Assembly: GCF_032854445.1 (NCBI RefSeq)
Contig: NC_088303.1
Span: 30,857,265-30,921,264, forward strand
Direction of reading: 5' to 3'
DNA length: 64,000 nucleotides
Source of the DNA: Liolophura sinensis
Lineage: Eukaryota > Mollusca > Polyplacophora > Chitonida > Chitonidae
Part shown: piece by piece, positions 1-11,460 of the stretch
How the letters are laid out: every line of letters begins with the position of its first letter
Position numbering within the stretch: the first letter of the stretch is position 1
The notes under the pieces: generated by a model
Told to the model about the DNA's origin: nothing
The model's database searches: none
Seen by the model: the letters and a program-made list of their open reading frames with translations, nothing else
Program-made: the position numbers and the translations under genes

Positions 1-44
1 AGCCTTTACAACAAGGAGATAGTATTAGCCTTATTTTTTTTTAA

Positions 45-137
45 ATGGTGTTTCACACCGTACTCAAGATTATTTCAGTTATACGACGGCGGCCAGCATT
101 ATGGTGGGAGGGAACCGGGCAGAGGCCAAGGGAACCT
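45..137 (-). mobile_element. Family A SINE, 5'-truncated 3' part
   Basis: This is the 3' part of the family A SINE in antisense. The plus strand reads the complement of the terminal motif (CCGTACTCAAGA), then the block with CGACGGCGGCCAGCATTATG and the GGGAGGGAACCGGGCAGAG stretch, and stops before the tRNA-like half. It matches the copies near 19.85 and 58.3 kb. The same internal breakpoint is seen in the copy at 43.75 kb. No TSD could be read. Short open frames across it are by-products of the repeat. Confidence 0.8.
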
Positions 138-2410
138 AGTATTAAAATTGACATTGTCTGTAACTGTGGAAAGGAATATGCCTGCATACGGCGCGTACAT
201 TGCTCACCGTGTATAGCAGTTGTCAGATTCAATGTGTTGTGAGACAATTTATATCAACAATACAAATTATTCTTGCAAACACTACAATGTAAAAGATATT
301 TCATCAAACGCCTTCACTGTAAGTGATTTTCCTAAATTTTACTATGAGTAAATATAATGTAAAAGACTATAGAACAGAGAGTAAATTGGAGCGACGACAG
401 TGTGATACACATCATAATTAACCACTGAAATTCGGCTTCTTGTCACTTAACATCAGTTACAGTTTCATTCTAACTGTTAATGTAAATTTTTAAAGAGTAG
501 TAACACAGATTTCACGTCATTATCTCTAAATAATATGGACAAAATTTCCATAATCTCATGTGCTCTGCTTTATAACTGTTTCTAATTTCATATAATTCAG
601 GGTTCGGTTAAAATTAAAAGAATCAAAGCGCATAGTAGATATATGCCATATGTTTCATTAGCTGCAGCGTGTAAACTAGCACGGCACATCATTTGGATAT
701 TGCCTAAATCTACGTGCCTCGAATATGCCGCGTGTCTTTCAAGAGTCAGTGAAAACAAACGACTTCCTTTACATTACACCGTACTAATTTATTACTTTAT
801 ATCATTTTTTTTAATTGTTAGTATTAGTCTTGCCATTATTTACTTGGAAATTGACCTGGTTGATGTACCAGGGCTGTAATAATGTCTGGATTTACAGACT
901 GAACACGTGGCATTTCGGGTACACATCGATAATATGTGTGCACACAGTATACACCTTATCGCACAAATACTCATTAGAGTTTGCTACGTTAAGAACATTG
1001 TGTATTTAAAGCCGGAGAAAACATAAAACGTAAAGTTCAGGTGAAAAAGTAATAAAATTTAGTTGCAACTGTGATCAAAAGAAAAACTCTTGAAAATAAT
1101 TTTTGGTAAAATAAATTAATTAAATAATTAATGGTATATATTGTCTTTGCGTAAGAATCTTATAATAAATTTGTTCAACCTGGATTTTGATTATATTTAT
1201 CTTTTTAATATATTTGTAAATATTAACATATTTCAGATTAAAGGGATGTGTTTGGAAATAAACAACAAATTGACATTTTTAATTGAAGTTTATTACACCT
1301 GCAGCACATCCCTATTTAGAAAATTATTATGCAGTGGCGATATATACACAGAGGTGGTCCCAAATACCAACCATACAAAAGTTTTTTCAAATACCCTTTT
1401 ATTCTGAAAGAAAAAATCGAAAAAAAATAATATTTAAAACCATATTTATAACTATATTTTCACGCTCTTTAATATGATGTTAGCATTCTTTTTATGTTGG
1501 TGAATGTTATCTACCTTTTAAAACACGTTTTAATGGTAAACTATTTTGCATTTTAAACTCACTGGGATATTCGTTAAACCCTCAGATATTCCTTAAACCC
1601 TCACATTCACAAAAACGTCTTGGGTACTTTTGGCAATCCCTTTCCCTGGATGAAAGTGAAAACGTGCATATTTCGCTAACACGTTAAGTGGAAAAACATG
1701 TACAAAACTCAAACTTTTAAACTATGTTTTCATTAAAAGTCGAGCCTGATCTTCCATTGCTGTTAGTGAATGTTATCCCCAAATTTCACACATCTATGCA
1801 CACTAGACAGCTTGAAAGCCAAGAATCCCTGGCCTTTCCCCTACCCTCTTCGGGGAGCTATTTTTATGAGCAACCGTCACGAGCTGGAAGTCCCTGATAA
1901 CAAGTTTTTTTTTTTTTTTTTGTTTTCAAATAATTTCTCCATTTTCGGAATCAAACATTCGCTGACGCTTTCTAAATCACGTATACCTAACAGTTAAACG
2001 ATTGAAACTTGTGTATATGCGTACATCCCACCATGTGTCTTCTGTCCTTAGTCTATACCTGTAGGGTTTGCCTAAAACCAGGGTGTCAGATGCTAATGCC
2101 TCATCAGTGACGAGTGTAAATTATACGAAATGATTAATCGATTAGTAGAAGTAGAAAGACCTTCGCTGCATTTAACGCTGCCTCATCATCTACATGTGGA
2201 ATTCTCAGCAGCTGTAAGGTATCCCTCCGATAAACCCACCTAGAAACGATGAAGGGTGTTTTACAGCTATCATCTTCCGAGTCTCGATGGCTTTCCATTT
2301 TTAGAGATTCGATAATTGTCCTTATACTTTTTCACAAGTCTAACTCACTTATGATGATGGCTGTCCACTTCGACAAGTTCGGCTGGCCGTGGAGGATGAG
2401 GTTTACATTT
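138..2410. other. Noncoding stretch, no gene seen
   Basis: AT-rich DNA with short open frames only (all under 90 codons, none with recognisable motifs). A poly(T) run sits at about 1905-1921. I see no conserved domain, RNA gene or clear repeat. Confidence 0.5.
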
Positions 2411-2414
2411 AGTG

Positions 2415-2555
2415 GCATCGCACAATGAATTGGTTTTCGCGCCTCTGCATGACACGGCAAAAGAAGTTGACACCGAGACCGTAGAGGTGAAAATGTGATC
2501 TGCAAGGTGAAGGTTTTTGCAGAAAATTAGGTTCGTTTGTTCGACGAGGTGAAAA
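2415..2555 (+). repeat. Repeat E, copy 1 (old, diverged)
   Basis: The segment aligns with 4059-4200. Shared anchors occur in the same order and at nearly the same spacing: AATTGGTTTTCGC, TTGACAC about 39 bases later, GGTGAAAATG, then GCAGAAAATTAG with TTCGTTTGT and GAGGTGA. The copies differ at many positions, so they are old. Family and function are unknown. A possible third, weaker copy in reverse lies near 25.69-25.78 kb. Confidence 0.5.
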
Positions 2556-4058
2556 AGGTGAGAGGAGAGCTGACGATATCTAAACGATCTATATTAAGAA
2601 AGCGAAGAGAAATGAATATATTGCGGTTTCAATCAGTTCAGATTTTCATCAGGCGTAATACAGCTGGAGGATTCTGAGATGTCTATACTAGACATGAAGA
2701 AAGGGGATGCTCGCGAAAAGCAGATTTAGCTAAATACCTGCAAGTAAAGAACAAACACAGATACCTTTAGCGTGTGGTCTGGTGGAGCTTCCGGGCTTAA
2801 ATAAATCTCCAAGTGTTTTTTAGCTGCTGACATTTTATTGAAGCTTTTAGTTTACTTTCTGCGGCAGAAAGACACCAAACACCTGTGCCTGTCTATATGA
2901 CCTTGAAGCGTTCTCAGCGCTCCTGTCCCTAACATCGGCGTGTTTCCGTTATTCACACAACAGCTTGTTCAGTTAAAAAAAAACCCAGCCCCTTTCACTC
3001 AAACAAGTTGTGTTAGGAGCGTGTTATCTTTATCTTACGTCTCGACGTGCCTAGTCGAAGTCTCCAACTGTGAATTTTGGCAGGATCCGTGTGGGTTATT
3101 TACCTTGTTCAGCGGACGCCTTTGGTCTGCATAGTGTCTGTTGCATGTTTGCTGGCTGTTCAAAAAGCCAAAGCTACATTTCAAAACCATGTTTTTGCAA
3201 ACGCCCAGATATGACAGATTAAATCTGTGCTGGTTAGCACGCTGTAATCTTCCTTAAAATGGTTGAAAAAAAAACAAGTGAGCCGTTCTTTCTTACAGCT
3301 GGTAAATATTAAATATCACGCGAGCTATAGCAGCATAAACCCTTTACAGAAAACCATAATCCCTCACGGAAAATTTTCAGCTCAATTTATGTCACGCTTT
3401 ACAAATGTTATGCAAATTTATTACTTTTATGAAAAATGTGGATTTTGTTACGCATGACTATATATTCACGGTGAATCCCTCAGTAATACTCATTATTATC
3501 AATGTGACTCAAACGTTATGAGCTTCATCTTGCTCACAATTAGTAATTTGTGAAAAAAGGTTTATACCAAAACAATATATCTTATTTTTATGAACTTTGA
3601 AAAATCATAATTTAAGTTTTGATTCCTTTCATAATTGATGTTTATTTGAATTTGACTCGATATGATTTTCAGAGGCTAGAGGCTTGAGTTGAGGTTAAAT
3701 ATGTTGCCAACAGCGTGGGATGATTTCATCGTTTGATAGCCATTCTGTCGTGTAGATGTTTTGAGGCGCCATCTATATGGTAACAACAACTATAAGCGAC
3801 AAGCAGGCTAGGCATCCCTATCGTCTCATAACGAGGACAACTTAACCTATTAAACTTTGTGTTTGATGAGTGTCACTTTGTACACAGTCATGTCATTCGC
3901 GTTGTGTGTCAATTCGACGTCCACTCACTCGATTATTTTATCTCATCGATACACAAGCCAATGCATCATGATGAGTGACGTGCTGGATTTAGGCAAAGTT
4001 AATCTTAATCGAGACCGTCTGCGATTCGCCTCGCACGGACGCTGGAGTATTTTCACAG

Positions 4059-4200
4059 ACGGTGCACGGCAAATTGGTTTTTCGCATATCACTTCTTCCT
4101 TAGACAGCTTGACACTTTGTGCGCTCGGGTGGAAAGATGATTTAAGCGCGCTAACATTGCAGAAAATTAGATTCATTTGTCTGACAACTTTTGAGGTGAT
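4059..4200 (+). repeat. Repeat E, copy 2
   Basis: Partner of 2415-2555: AATTGGTTTTTCGC, TTGACAC about 38 bases on, GGTGGAAAGATG, GCAGAAAATTAGATTCATTTG and GAGGTGA in the same order. It lies inside a plus-strand open frame (first ATG about 3866, stop at 4279). Since copy 1 is not open, the shared part is unlikely to be coding. Confidence 0.5.
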
Positions 4201-4444
4201 AATTGGCTACATATGTGGATTAAAGAACAAGCCAAAAAAAACTTCCAAAAATACTAGTCAAATGGAAAAAACTTTTTAAAGAGCAACACACTGTAAATTG
4301 TATTCAACAGGCAGAAAAATTCTTGGGCGCGCAGGTAAACAATTTTCCATTAGCAGGTTCAGTTTCACTGCTCAAGCTTAGCACATTTTTCAAGGGTTGG
4401 GTGGACTATTCTTGTCCCGTGAAATGCAGTTGCGTGGGTTGTTG

Positions 4445-4445
4445 T

Positions 4446-4524
<79 letters not shown>
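4445..4524. repeat. (TA)n microsatellite, about 37 units
   Basis: About 74 bases of uninterrupted TA after a short TATACA lead-in. The alternating Ile-Tyr open frame across it is an artefact. Such tracts tend to be length-variable and can extrude cruciforms. Confidence 0.97.
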
Positions 4525-4525
<1 letters not shown>

Positions 4526-6520
4526 CACAGCCCCATCTAACAAAGTCTTTAATGAAACCTCACCTGTCAGAGCAATGTCCTACAACTTAATCAGTTTAAA
4601 ATATAAAAAGCGCAATTATAACAGGTCTGGACACCATATAGATACTAATTCAATTCATTCAATAAGACCATTCCTTGCGTCTTTCCTTCACGAAACTGCA
4701 AATGTTAACGACACATATGACATGTATTTATAAAAGCACGAGTATTAAGGTGCAAACGTCTTGCTGATTTTTATTTAAACGCAAATGTCTTATATGTAAA
4801 CCCGCTACATGTATTGAGTGAGACTATACACGCATAAGTTTTTGTTAAAACACAGGTTGGCTCCTTTTTATAACATTGATGTTTTCAGTAAATTTTTTCA
4901 ACGTTGTCTCCAAAACATTGGTGTTACATAAAAACATATGACATTTCTACTAGAGTGGTCAAATGGCCATTTTTATTTTAACATGTATACGCCTACCAGC
5001 TTTGGCGTTTAGCGAAATTTTTGACGTATTCTCTTTTTTAAATACTTTCTGATTGATTTGGTTGTTTGTTTTAAACGTTGACTTAAAAATGGGACATGCG
5101 ATTATTGACCTAAAAGGTCTATCGGTATTGTCTGCTGGCAACGAATGTCTGTTTCGATGCCTATAGAGTCGTATGAAAATATTGTCTCTCATTTTGTTAG
5201 TTAATATTTTTTAAAGGCAACTTGCTGTATCATTTGTGAAACGTTTGTGTCTTTCTAAACTGGTATAAATGTTCAGCACTGGAAAATGACGCTAACGAAA
5301 ATATACAACTCTAAAAGTACGTACTGCATGACACTATGTGATGTTTCTATAATTAAGTGACCGCGATTAGACATATATCTACAAAGTATAGCACCAAAGA
5401 TCTTCCACGCTAAGAAGTATATTGGTAATTAATGGCAGTTTGGCATAATGTAATGGGTCCGCTTGATGGCAATCTCGGCTTTGGGGTGTCAGCATCACGC
5501 TGTTCAGTTGATATGAGCTTTAGTTTCATTTGAGAATTTGGGGTCGTCTCTGACTCAAACAGTTATGGTGCTGAGTCGGTATTTTTTGAAGCGATTTAAA
5601 TCATAACCTGCAAGTGCGTGGTTAGGGCATCGTTCTGCACCAAAGAATCAGTGGGCAAATTTTAAATGTTCTACTCTCTAAAAGGAGCTATGTACAAAAC
5701 ATGCACATGATCTGTAACACAGGCACACATTAATTGTTATAAATTTGCACGGGAACATTAACGTCTGCCTTGCATCATGTTTATGTGCATACACTTTTAA
5801 TGCGCACAAAATTGTACACCTGTGATGCAAATCTTGTTGAAATCGTGAGGTAAACAAACACGTGTAAAAACCGGTACACATTGGTTTTTTGATACTAGAG
5901 CAAAAGATTTTAACTGTAACTGTGTTTCAGTTTTTGACTTTAGCCTGACGACGTTTGGTACGCTGCTATTGCAAGGTCTATGTTTATATCGACGTCTCGC
6001 TGCTATCGCTCCGGGTTTAAGTCTGCGAAAAGCTGCGGTTTACTATGGACACTCATAGATTCTCCTAACCACTGTTGTGTAAATGTAAACTTCGTCTTCC
6101 AAAATTGAACGGTTATTCACATTTTGCTATTCGGTTGTGCGAGCCAGTTAAGGTATTTGACATTGTGCTCCATGCAAACAGCGCTGAGTGTAAAGTGTTT
6201 CGAATCGGGGAATGTTCAAAGAGCTCGTCATTTAATATAAATAATCTAGGTGGAGCAATGCAATATGATGATGGACCAAATTCCTTTAACAGCTTATTAA
6301 CATTCTCTAAATTCCAAACTGTCCTGTAACAACCAGCTGCTGGTGTGGGCCGTAGCTTATGCACAGGAATTAAAGGGTCTGGGTTTAAAGCATCTAAGAA
6401 TAGGGATTAAACCATATAGAACTCTTCGACTGTGGCTAATGTCTAAATGCGGTCTCAGGCCAGTCTCAGTGTCCGGATATGTCCAGTTGTCGGTTTGCTA
6501 TAATGACACGCTGCAAAAAG
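4525..6520. other. Noncoding stretch, no gene seen
   Basis: Only short open frames (84 codons or fewer) on both strands, overlapping each other, with no recognisable motif, splice pair or repeat match. Probably intron or intergenic. Confidence 0.45.
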
Positions 6521-6666
6521 GCAGAAGTAACCTGCGGATGGTCGTGGTTTTCCCCAAACTCCGCCCAGTTTCCACCCACCATAATGCTGGCAGCCGTCGT
6601 ATAAGAGACATATTCTTGAAAATGACGTAAAACACAAATCAAGTAAATAAATGTATAAATAAAAAA
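6521..6666 (+). mobile_element. Family A SINE, 3' part
   Basis: Sense copy of the central and 3' part: AACCTGCGGATGGTCGTGG, CCACCATAATGCTGGC, CCGTCGTATAAG, ATATTCTTGA, a degenerate terminal motif and an AAAT-type tail. The tRNA-like head is missing. Several substitutions relative to the 16.1 kb copy show it is older. TSD not readable. Confidence 0.85.
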
Positions 6667-8250
6667 CAGTACATACGATCTGGCCAGTATCATGTTCATC
6701 CACATCAGTTGAGGGCAAACCATGAGAGATTTCCTGCTTACAAGTACATTGCTCTGACGTCTTGTTCACTGAAAGGCGATAATTACGTTATAATAGTCAT
6801 CAAATTAAGAAATGAGCGGGAGCAATTGTTAACCACACCATAAATTACCCGTTTGTACCTTGCAAATGTGCCACGCTTAGCAATCACATTTCCTGGCTTT
6901 TTTTCTCTCAAAAATACGCAATTTTGGCTAAGACCATTGATTTAAACGTAATCGTGTGACATGTGGAAGTTGCAAAATGCGAGGAAGCGAAATAAGAAAG
7001 GAGGACGAAGTGAGGTACCTTAGCCACGATCTATCAAAATATCCTCAGTCTATCGGCATCCATAGGCTTCTAATAATGGTAATCATTGTTTTCAATTCCG
7101 TTGTATCAAGACTAAAGAAGATTATACACATTTTGGATATTTATGGATAGAAAAAAAACAGCCAACATTGTTTTACTGCATCAAAATGGCCATAGGGTAT
7201 CGTCCTGGTTGTTTTAGTCGTATAGGTGCTTTCTTCACCTTCTCCAAATAAAATATGCCCTGACAAAAAAAAACAATGATCTTTTCTATGAAATCAAATG
7301 CTTAGAGTAATCTATCATGTTTTATATATGTATTAGCTTGTCCGAGGAGTTTGAGAATCACCTGAAAAACACGAATCTTGATTCTCTTCGTAAGATCGAT
7401 AGTACAGATTTTGACACCTTTCACACTCTAAAATTTCTGTATAGATAGGGTCTGGCTTCAACACTGAGCTATAGGTCAACAGGCAACTATTGTGTGGAAA
7501 CACAAATGAGGATATTGTCAACAGCGATGCTGCAAAGAAACGTCATCCCGCCGTTAGAGCGAGCGGACACATTGTTTTGGCTTCCTGATTGCCTCGCGAA
7601 TTTTAAAGCGTTTTTTTTTCTGAATTATTGATTTTTCTACACAGTCATATTTGCCGGTTCTCGGGTGATGGTTATAGCAAATTCAGTGTGTATCCCTAAA
7701 AAAGAAGAAAAACAATTTCAATGAATGCATGAATTCTGACTTTCCATGGTCCTCTGTTTACACCAAGCGCGCCTTTATGTTTGAAACGGCATCTGTTTTA
7801 TTTGTCACGTTCTTTTATATAACCATCATGCATTTACTTCCGCTATGCTATTCTGACTCCCTACGATCCTAATGGGATTAATTTGCATACGAGAGTAAAA
7901 ATGATAGCCCAGTGTCTAATGTTGTTAGAGTCATAAAGAACTATCACAAGAGGTATCGTTTGAAAATAATGAAATACTCAATGTTGATTATTGGTGATAT
8001 CTTTTCCTGGTTTGCGTTTAATGCCGATTCTAATAGTATTTATTGTGGTGCACTCATTTGGCACGCTGGATCTTCTTTTACTGTTATTAACCCTTCGCTG
8101 ACGAACATTTGCACAATTTTGCAACCTATGCACATGGTTTCTAATGCGACCACGAATTGATGCCGGCCAACTGCTCCAATACTGTTAAATGCAGCTGTCA
8201 GGGAACTGCTGTACTTACTGTATTTATGTATATGACCTTCTAGAACTTAC
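6667..8250. other. Noncoding stretch, no gene seen
   Basis: AT-rich, with short poly(A) and poly(T) runs. Open frames stay below about 85 codons and lack motifs. Nothing else recognised. Confidence 0.45.
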
Positions 8251-8310
8251 CAGGGCCTCTTCAACGGATATTTGGTGGATCTTTAGCAAAGTCTCGAAAG
8301 ATACACAATA
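8251..8310 (-). CDS. Candidate 60-bp internal exon
   Basis: Read on the minus strand this is a 60-base segment with no stop in the frame used. It is preceded by an acceptor-like TTCTTGCGCAG and followed by GTAAGTTCT, a near-consensus donor. It would encode 20 residues starting YCVSF and ending EEAL, with phase 0 at both ends. No family is recognised. Short segments with good splice signals occur by chance in DNA this long, so this is only a candidate. Confidence 0.22.
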
Positions 8311-9610
8311 CTGCGCAAGAATTTAAAATAATAATAATGTGTTAGTATTACTGATGTGTAGAAAAGGCACGTGTACATGTTTATTTAGAATACTGTTCAT
8401 CTAGATAATATACATACATAGCTATACTGTGTTACGAACTTTGCTCACGGTTTTCCAGATCCTACATGTGATGTTGTGAAAGCCAAATTCTGTCGAGTTG
8501 GAGAATGAAAGCTCTAAAGTCAATAAAAATGGATTCCATTGTGTAATTAAGTCCATATTCCAGCATACAACCATTGCTGCGCCTTGTCCGACAGACATAC
8601 ATGCATGTTACTCATAAAAAATATCCCTTTAACAGGCCTACAGTTCTTCGGCACACATACTTGCGTACTTTGATTTGATTTTTACGTAATAATTTCAACG
8701 TCAATATTAATTTTCAAGATAACTCGGTTGTAAGCCTTTGCTTTTAAATATCGTAAACAGCACCGTGTTCTCAAATATCTTTCACTGGTTTGGATTTCTT
8801 CAAGCAAAGTTAAAACTGAAAATTGAATTTTTCACGTTACAGACAACTCTACGTCATGAATCTTAAAAAATATTCTTAAGAACCAGACACCGAAGATGTT
8901 AATCAGAAAAAAACTTTAAAAGAATTTAAAAACTTTAAAAAGATTACACTTACTGAATTAGCTCATATCTGGTGTTTCAGTAAGCATTATTTTTCAACGC
9001 CCGAGGATTACCAAAGCGCATAACGTTGCCTCAAACCGAGCAAATAAAACATATCACATAGTTCAACGATTTTGTAGGTGACTATGCAGCAGTTTTTGAT
9101 CTACAAGTTTTTGAAGGAAATGTATATTCTGAATGCTAAGCGCATCTGGGGAGCTTCATGTACCTTACGATTGTTTTTTGTTGTAGATTAGCCCATTCCA
9201 ACCAACATTACGATCCTTTGCCCATTTCTTGTGCAGCTCTCAAATTACATCCGCGTTGTAGATCGAGACCTTTTAGCGTCTGCCTATCAACGTATAGGCT
9301 AAAACGTACGGTATAAGCGTATAAAGATGAGTTGAGGAAATGTGGTTGCACCAGCACAGTTCTTTTATGTGCGAAAATATGTTAAGTGATCGAAATTTGG
9401 TTTTCGTTCCTGCTACTTCAGTGTAAACAGTTGTATTGTGCAAAAACTTTATCTGTGATCTGTGTTAAAAACTATTCATAACCAGCGGTTTTAATACCGA
9501 AAGAAATATGTGCTCTGTCAAAGTAGGTAGAGAATCCTTTCCCAAATGTTACCTACATTCGTAATTTAGGAAAAGCGTCATCCATATGCGCGGTGAAAAG
9601 GGATCAGAAT
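8311..9610. other. Noncoding stretch, no gene seen
   Basis: No open frame of 60 codons or more, no repeat match and no RNA motif seen. Confidence 0.5.
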
Positions 9611-9637
9611 TACACTTTTCCAGTTAATTAAAATTCC

Positions 9638-10126
9638 ATGCGTTTGCAAATGGTATTTATTTCCTGTAACAAAATGTCACAAGTTTTTTTTACACAAACA
9701 AGAACAAATGAGCCAAATCTCTGTACTCTATGTAACGGTAGCCATGATGAGTGGGGTTCTATAGACAAAATATGTATGTTGTTTATGTATGTGCACATGT
9801 ACCAACAAAAATCCATTTGTCCACCCACGTGTACATGGCCATTTAGGCGTGTAGGTGACTGCTTCAGATCGCAGAAGTGTGTGTTCTTTTGCAAGTATCG
9901 TGACATATTTTATCATAGCAGGGTGTTATGTCCTTATTTATTGTTTACCACGGATGGCGAAAGAAAATCACATGTGGCTGAATTTTTCTCTAACGCTAGC
10001 CACCTTCTATATTCATTTACAAGAAGATGTATGCAGGCGAGCGCGTTGACTCAGTACCGAGGGACATATTCCAATATGCAAAGGTTCACTTTCATTTTCC
10101 GATCGCATCGTATTAAGCAAATGTAG
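9638..10126 (+). CDS. Longest open frame; cysteine-rich, doubtful
   Basis: ATG-initiated frame of 162 codons, the longest in the window. It has about 11 cysteines, including CTLC (residues 29-32), CPPTC (61-65) and spaced cysteines at about 75, 81, 85 and 98. This resembles metal-binding spacing but fits no family I know. It has no signal peptide or membrane segment, and weak start context. A minus-strand frame overlaps much of it. One frame of this length is roughly what chance gives in 64 kb of AT-rich DNA, so I regard it as probably not a gene. Confidence 0.13.
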   Translation: MRLQMVFISCNKMSQVFFTQTRTNEPNLCTLCNGSHDEWGSIDKICMLFMYVHMYQQKSICPPTCTWPFRRVGDCFRSQKCVFFCKYRDIFYHSRVLCPYLLFTTDGERKSHVAEFFSNASHLLYSFTRRCMQASALTQYRGTYSNMQRFTFIFRSHRIKQM

Positions 10127-11091
10127 CCGAAGTAACGTTATACCATTAGGCCAGGATTTATTATTGACTAGTCCATTTACCGGCTGCCATTGACCGCAAC
10201 AACTTAATGAAAATAAAGTCCCTAATGCCTTTTGTAAAAAGAGATTTGATTGGAAGCAAGGCATATAACGGTTCTGTATACGTAGATATGCGATTACTGG
10301 CATACGCTCATTGATCACAATTGTTCTCCTTTCTGCTCCAGGTCGTCAGACGTCATATATTACCCGCTTGGAACAAATGCGCGCATGACTGATGGTAGAT
10401 ACACATCTTAACTTGGTTATTTATCCCTGCTTCTTCTGCTTGAACACTATAAGCTGAGACTTCAATTGTGGCCAAATAAGTGAGAGATGCCGAAATGAAG
10501 GAACAGCGATCTTTGATCACAGAGATAATCAAGACCTTCCTTTAGGATCGACCAGTGCAAATGTTTGACAAACTGTGTTCACAATGAATGCTGCCATTTA
10601 TGTTCTTTAAATGTCTGTGTAACGTATGTACGTTCCTATAGTGTTGTCTTCTATTACTTTCTGTCAGTTGCGTTTAACACACAGTCACATATCCTGGGTT
10701 CACGCATATATCAGCACGCTACATACGAAGTGCTCCTTTCTTCTGAAGACGGTAACGGCCTAAACATCATAGGGAGATGCTACCACGCCTTCAAAGCAAT
10801 TATCTTTGCTGAAAGACTTCAAGTGAATTTTTCCGCTTACATTGCAAAGTTAAAGAGATATCCCCAGAATGAAACAAAAAGCGTAAGGCTTCGCGCAAGC
10901 TCTGTGTCGCAAAATGGAACCGTGGACTATATCGGTCCTGTTTGTAGTTTATCACGCAATCAATAATTTTCGTTACAAAGACAAAGGCATTTTAGAACCC
11001 CTTAATAGAATTTCCTGCTTTTGAAGACTGATGGTCTTTGAGATGAGAATTATATATACACATGTATATAAGTTTAAGGAGTTTCTAATAG
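10127..11091. other. Noncoding stretch with one 133-codon frame
   Basis: The frame at 10565-10966 on the plus strand has no recognisable domain, and its first half is low-information (Cys, Tyr, Val-rich). No splice or repeat signature supports it. The remainder shows nothing recognisable. Confidence 0.4.
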
Positions 11092-11460
11092 CTGATTGTT
11101 GGAGTGAGTGAGTGAGTGCTTGGGGTTTAACATCGTACTTAACAATTTTTCAGTCATATGACAAAGTAATCATTAGAGTGCATGTAGTGTGCCTCCTTGT
11201 TGCAGGACTGATTTTCACCGCTCTTTTATCTTATCCTTCATTGAGACGCCTTACCGAAGGCAAGTAAGCTGCACCGCCCGAGCCATTATACTAATACAGG
11301 TCAACCAGTCGATGCACTATCTCTTTCATGCTGAACGCCAAGCGACTTCCTCTTTTAAGGTTTTAGGTGTGACTCGACCCAGGATTGACTCTGGATCTAC
11401 CGCTCCCGTAGCGGACGCTCTGCCAACTACCGTCTATCGGGGTCGGTACTGATTGTTGGA
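11092..11460 (-). mobile_element. Family B SINE, full length with 12-bp TSD
   Basis: Antisense copy. The plus strand begins with the GAGT-repeat tail complement and CTTGGGGTTTAAC, continues through the GGACTGATTTTCACCGCTC and CTTACCGAAGGCAAGTAAGC blocks, and ends with the tRNA-like head. In sense, that head has an A-box-like TTGGCAGAGCGTC and a B-box-like GGGTCGAGTCACACC. The direct repeat CTGATTGTTGGA flanks it at 11092-11103 and 11449-11460, so the element proper is about 11104-11448 (345 bp). Such elements are copied by LINE enzymes and encode no protein. Confidence 0.92.

Noticed and set aside
3866-4279. 138-codon plus-strand open frame as a gene
   Set aside because: It contains repeat E copy 2, whose partner at 2.4 kb is not open. 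No domain or splice support.
4323-4733. 136-codon plus-strand open frame
   Set aside because: Its core is the translated TA microsatellite (Ile-Tyr repeats).
6455-6769. 104-codon minus-strand open frame
   Set aside because: Most of it is the antisense reading of a family A SINE.
11189-11452. 87-codon plus-strand open frame
   Set aside because: Entirely inside the antisense family B SINE.
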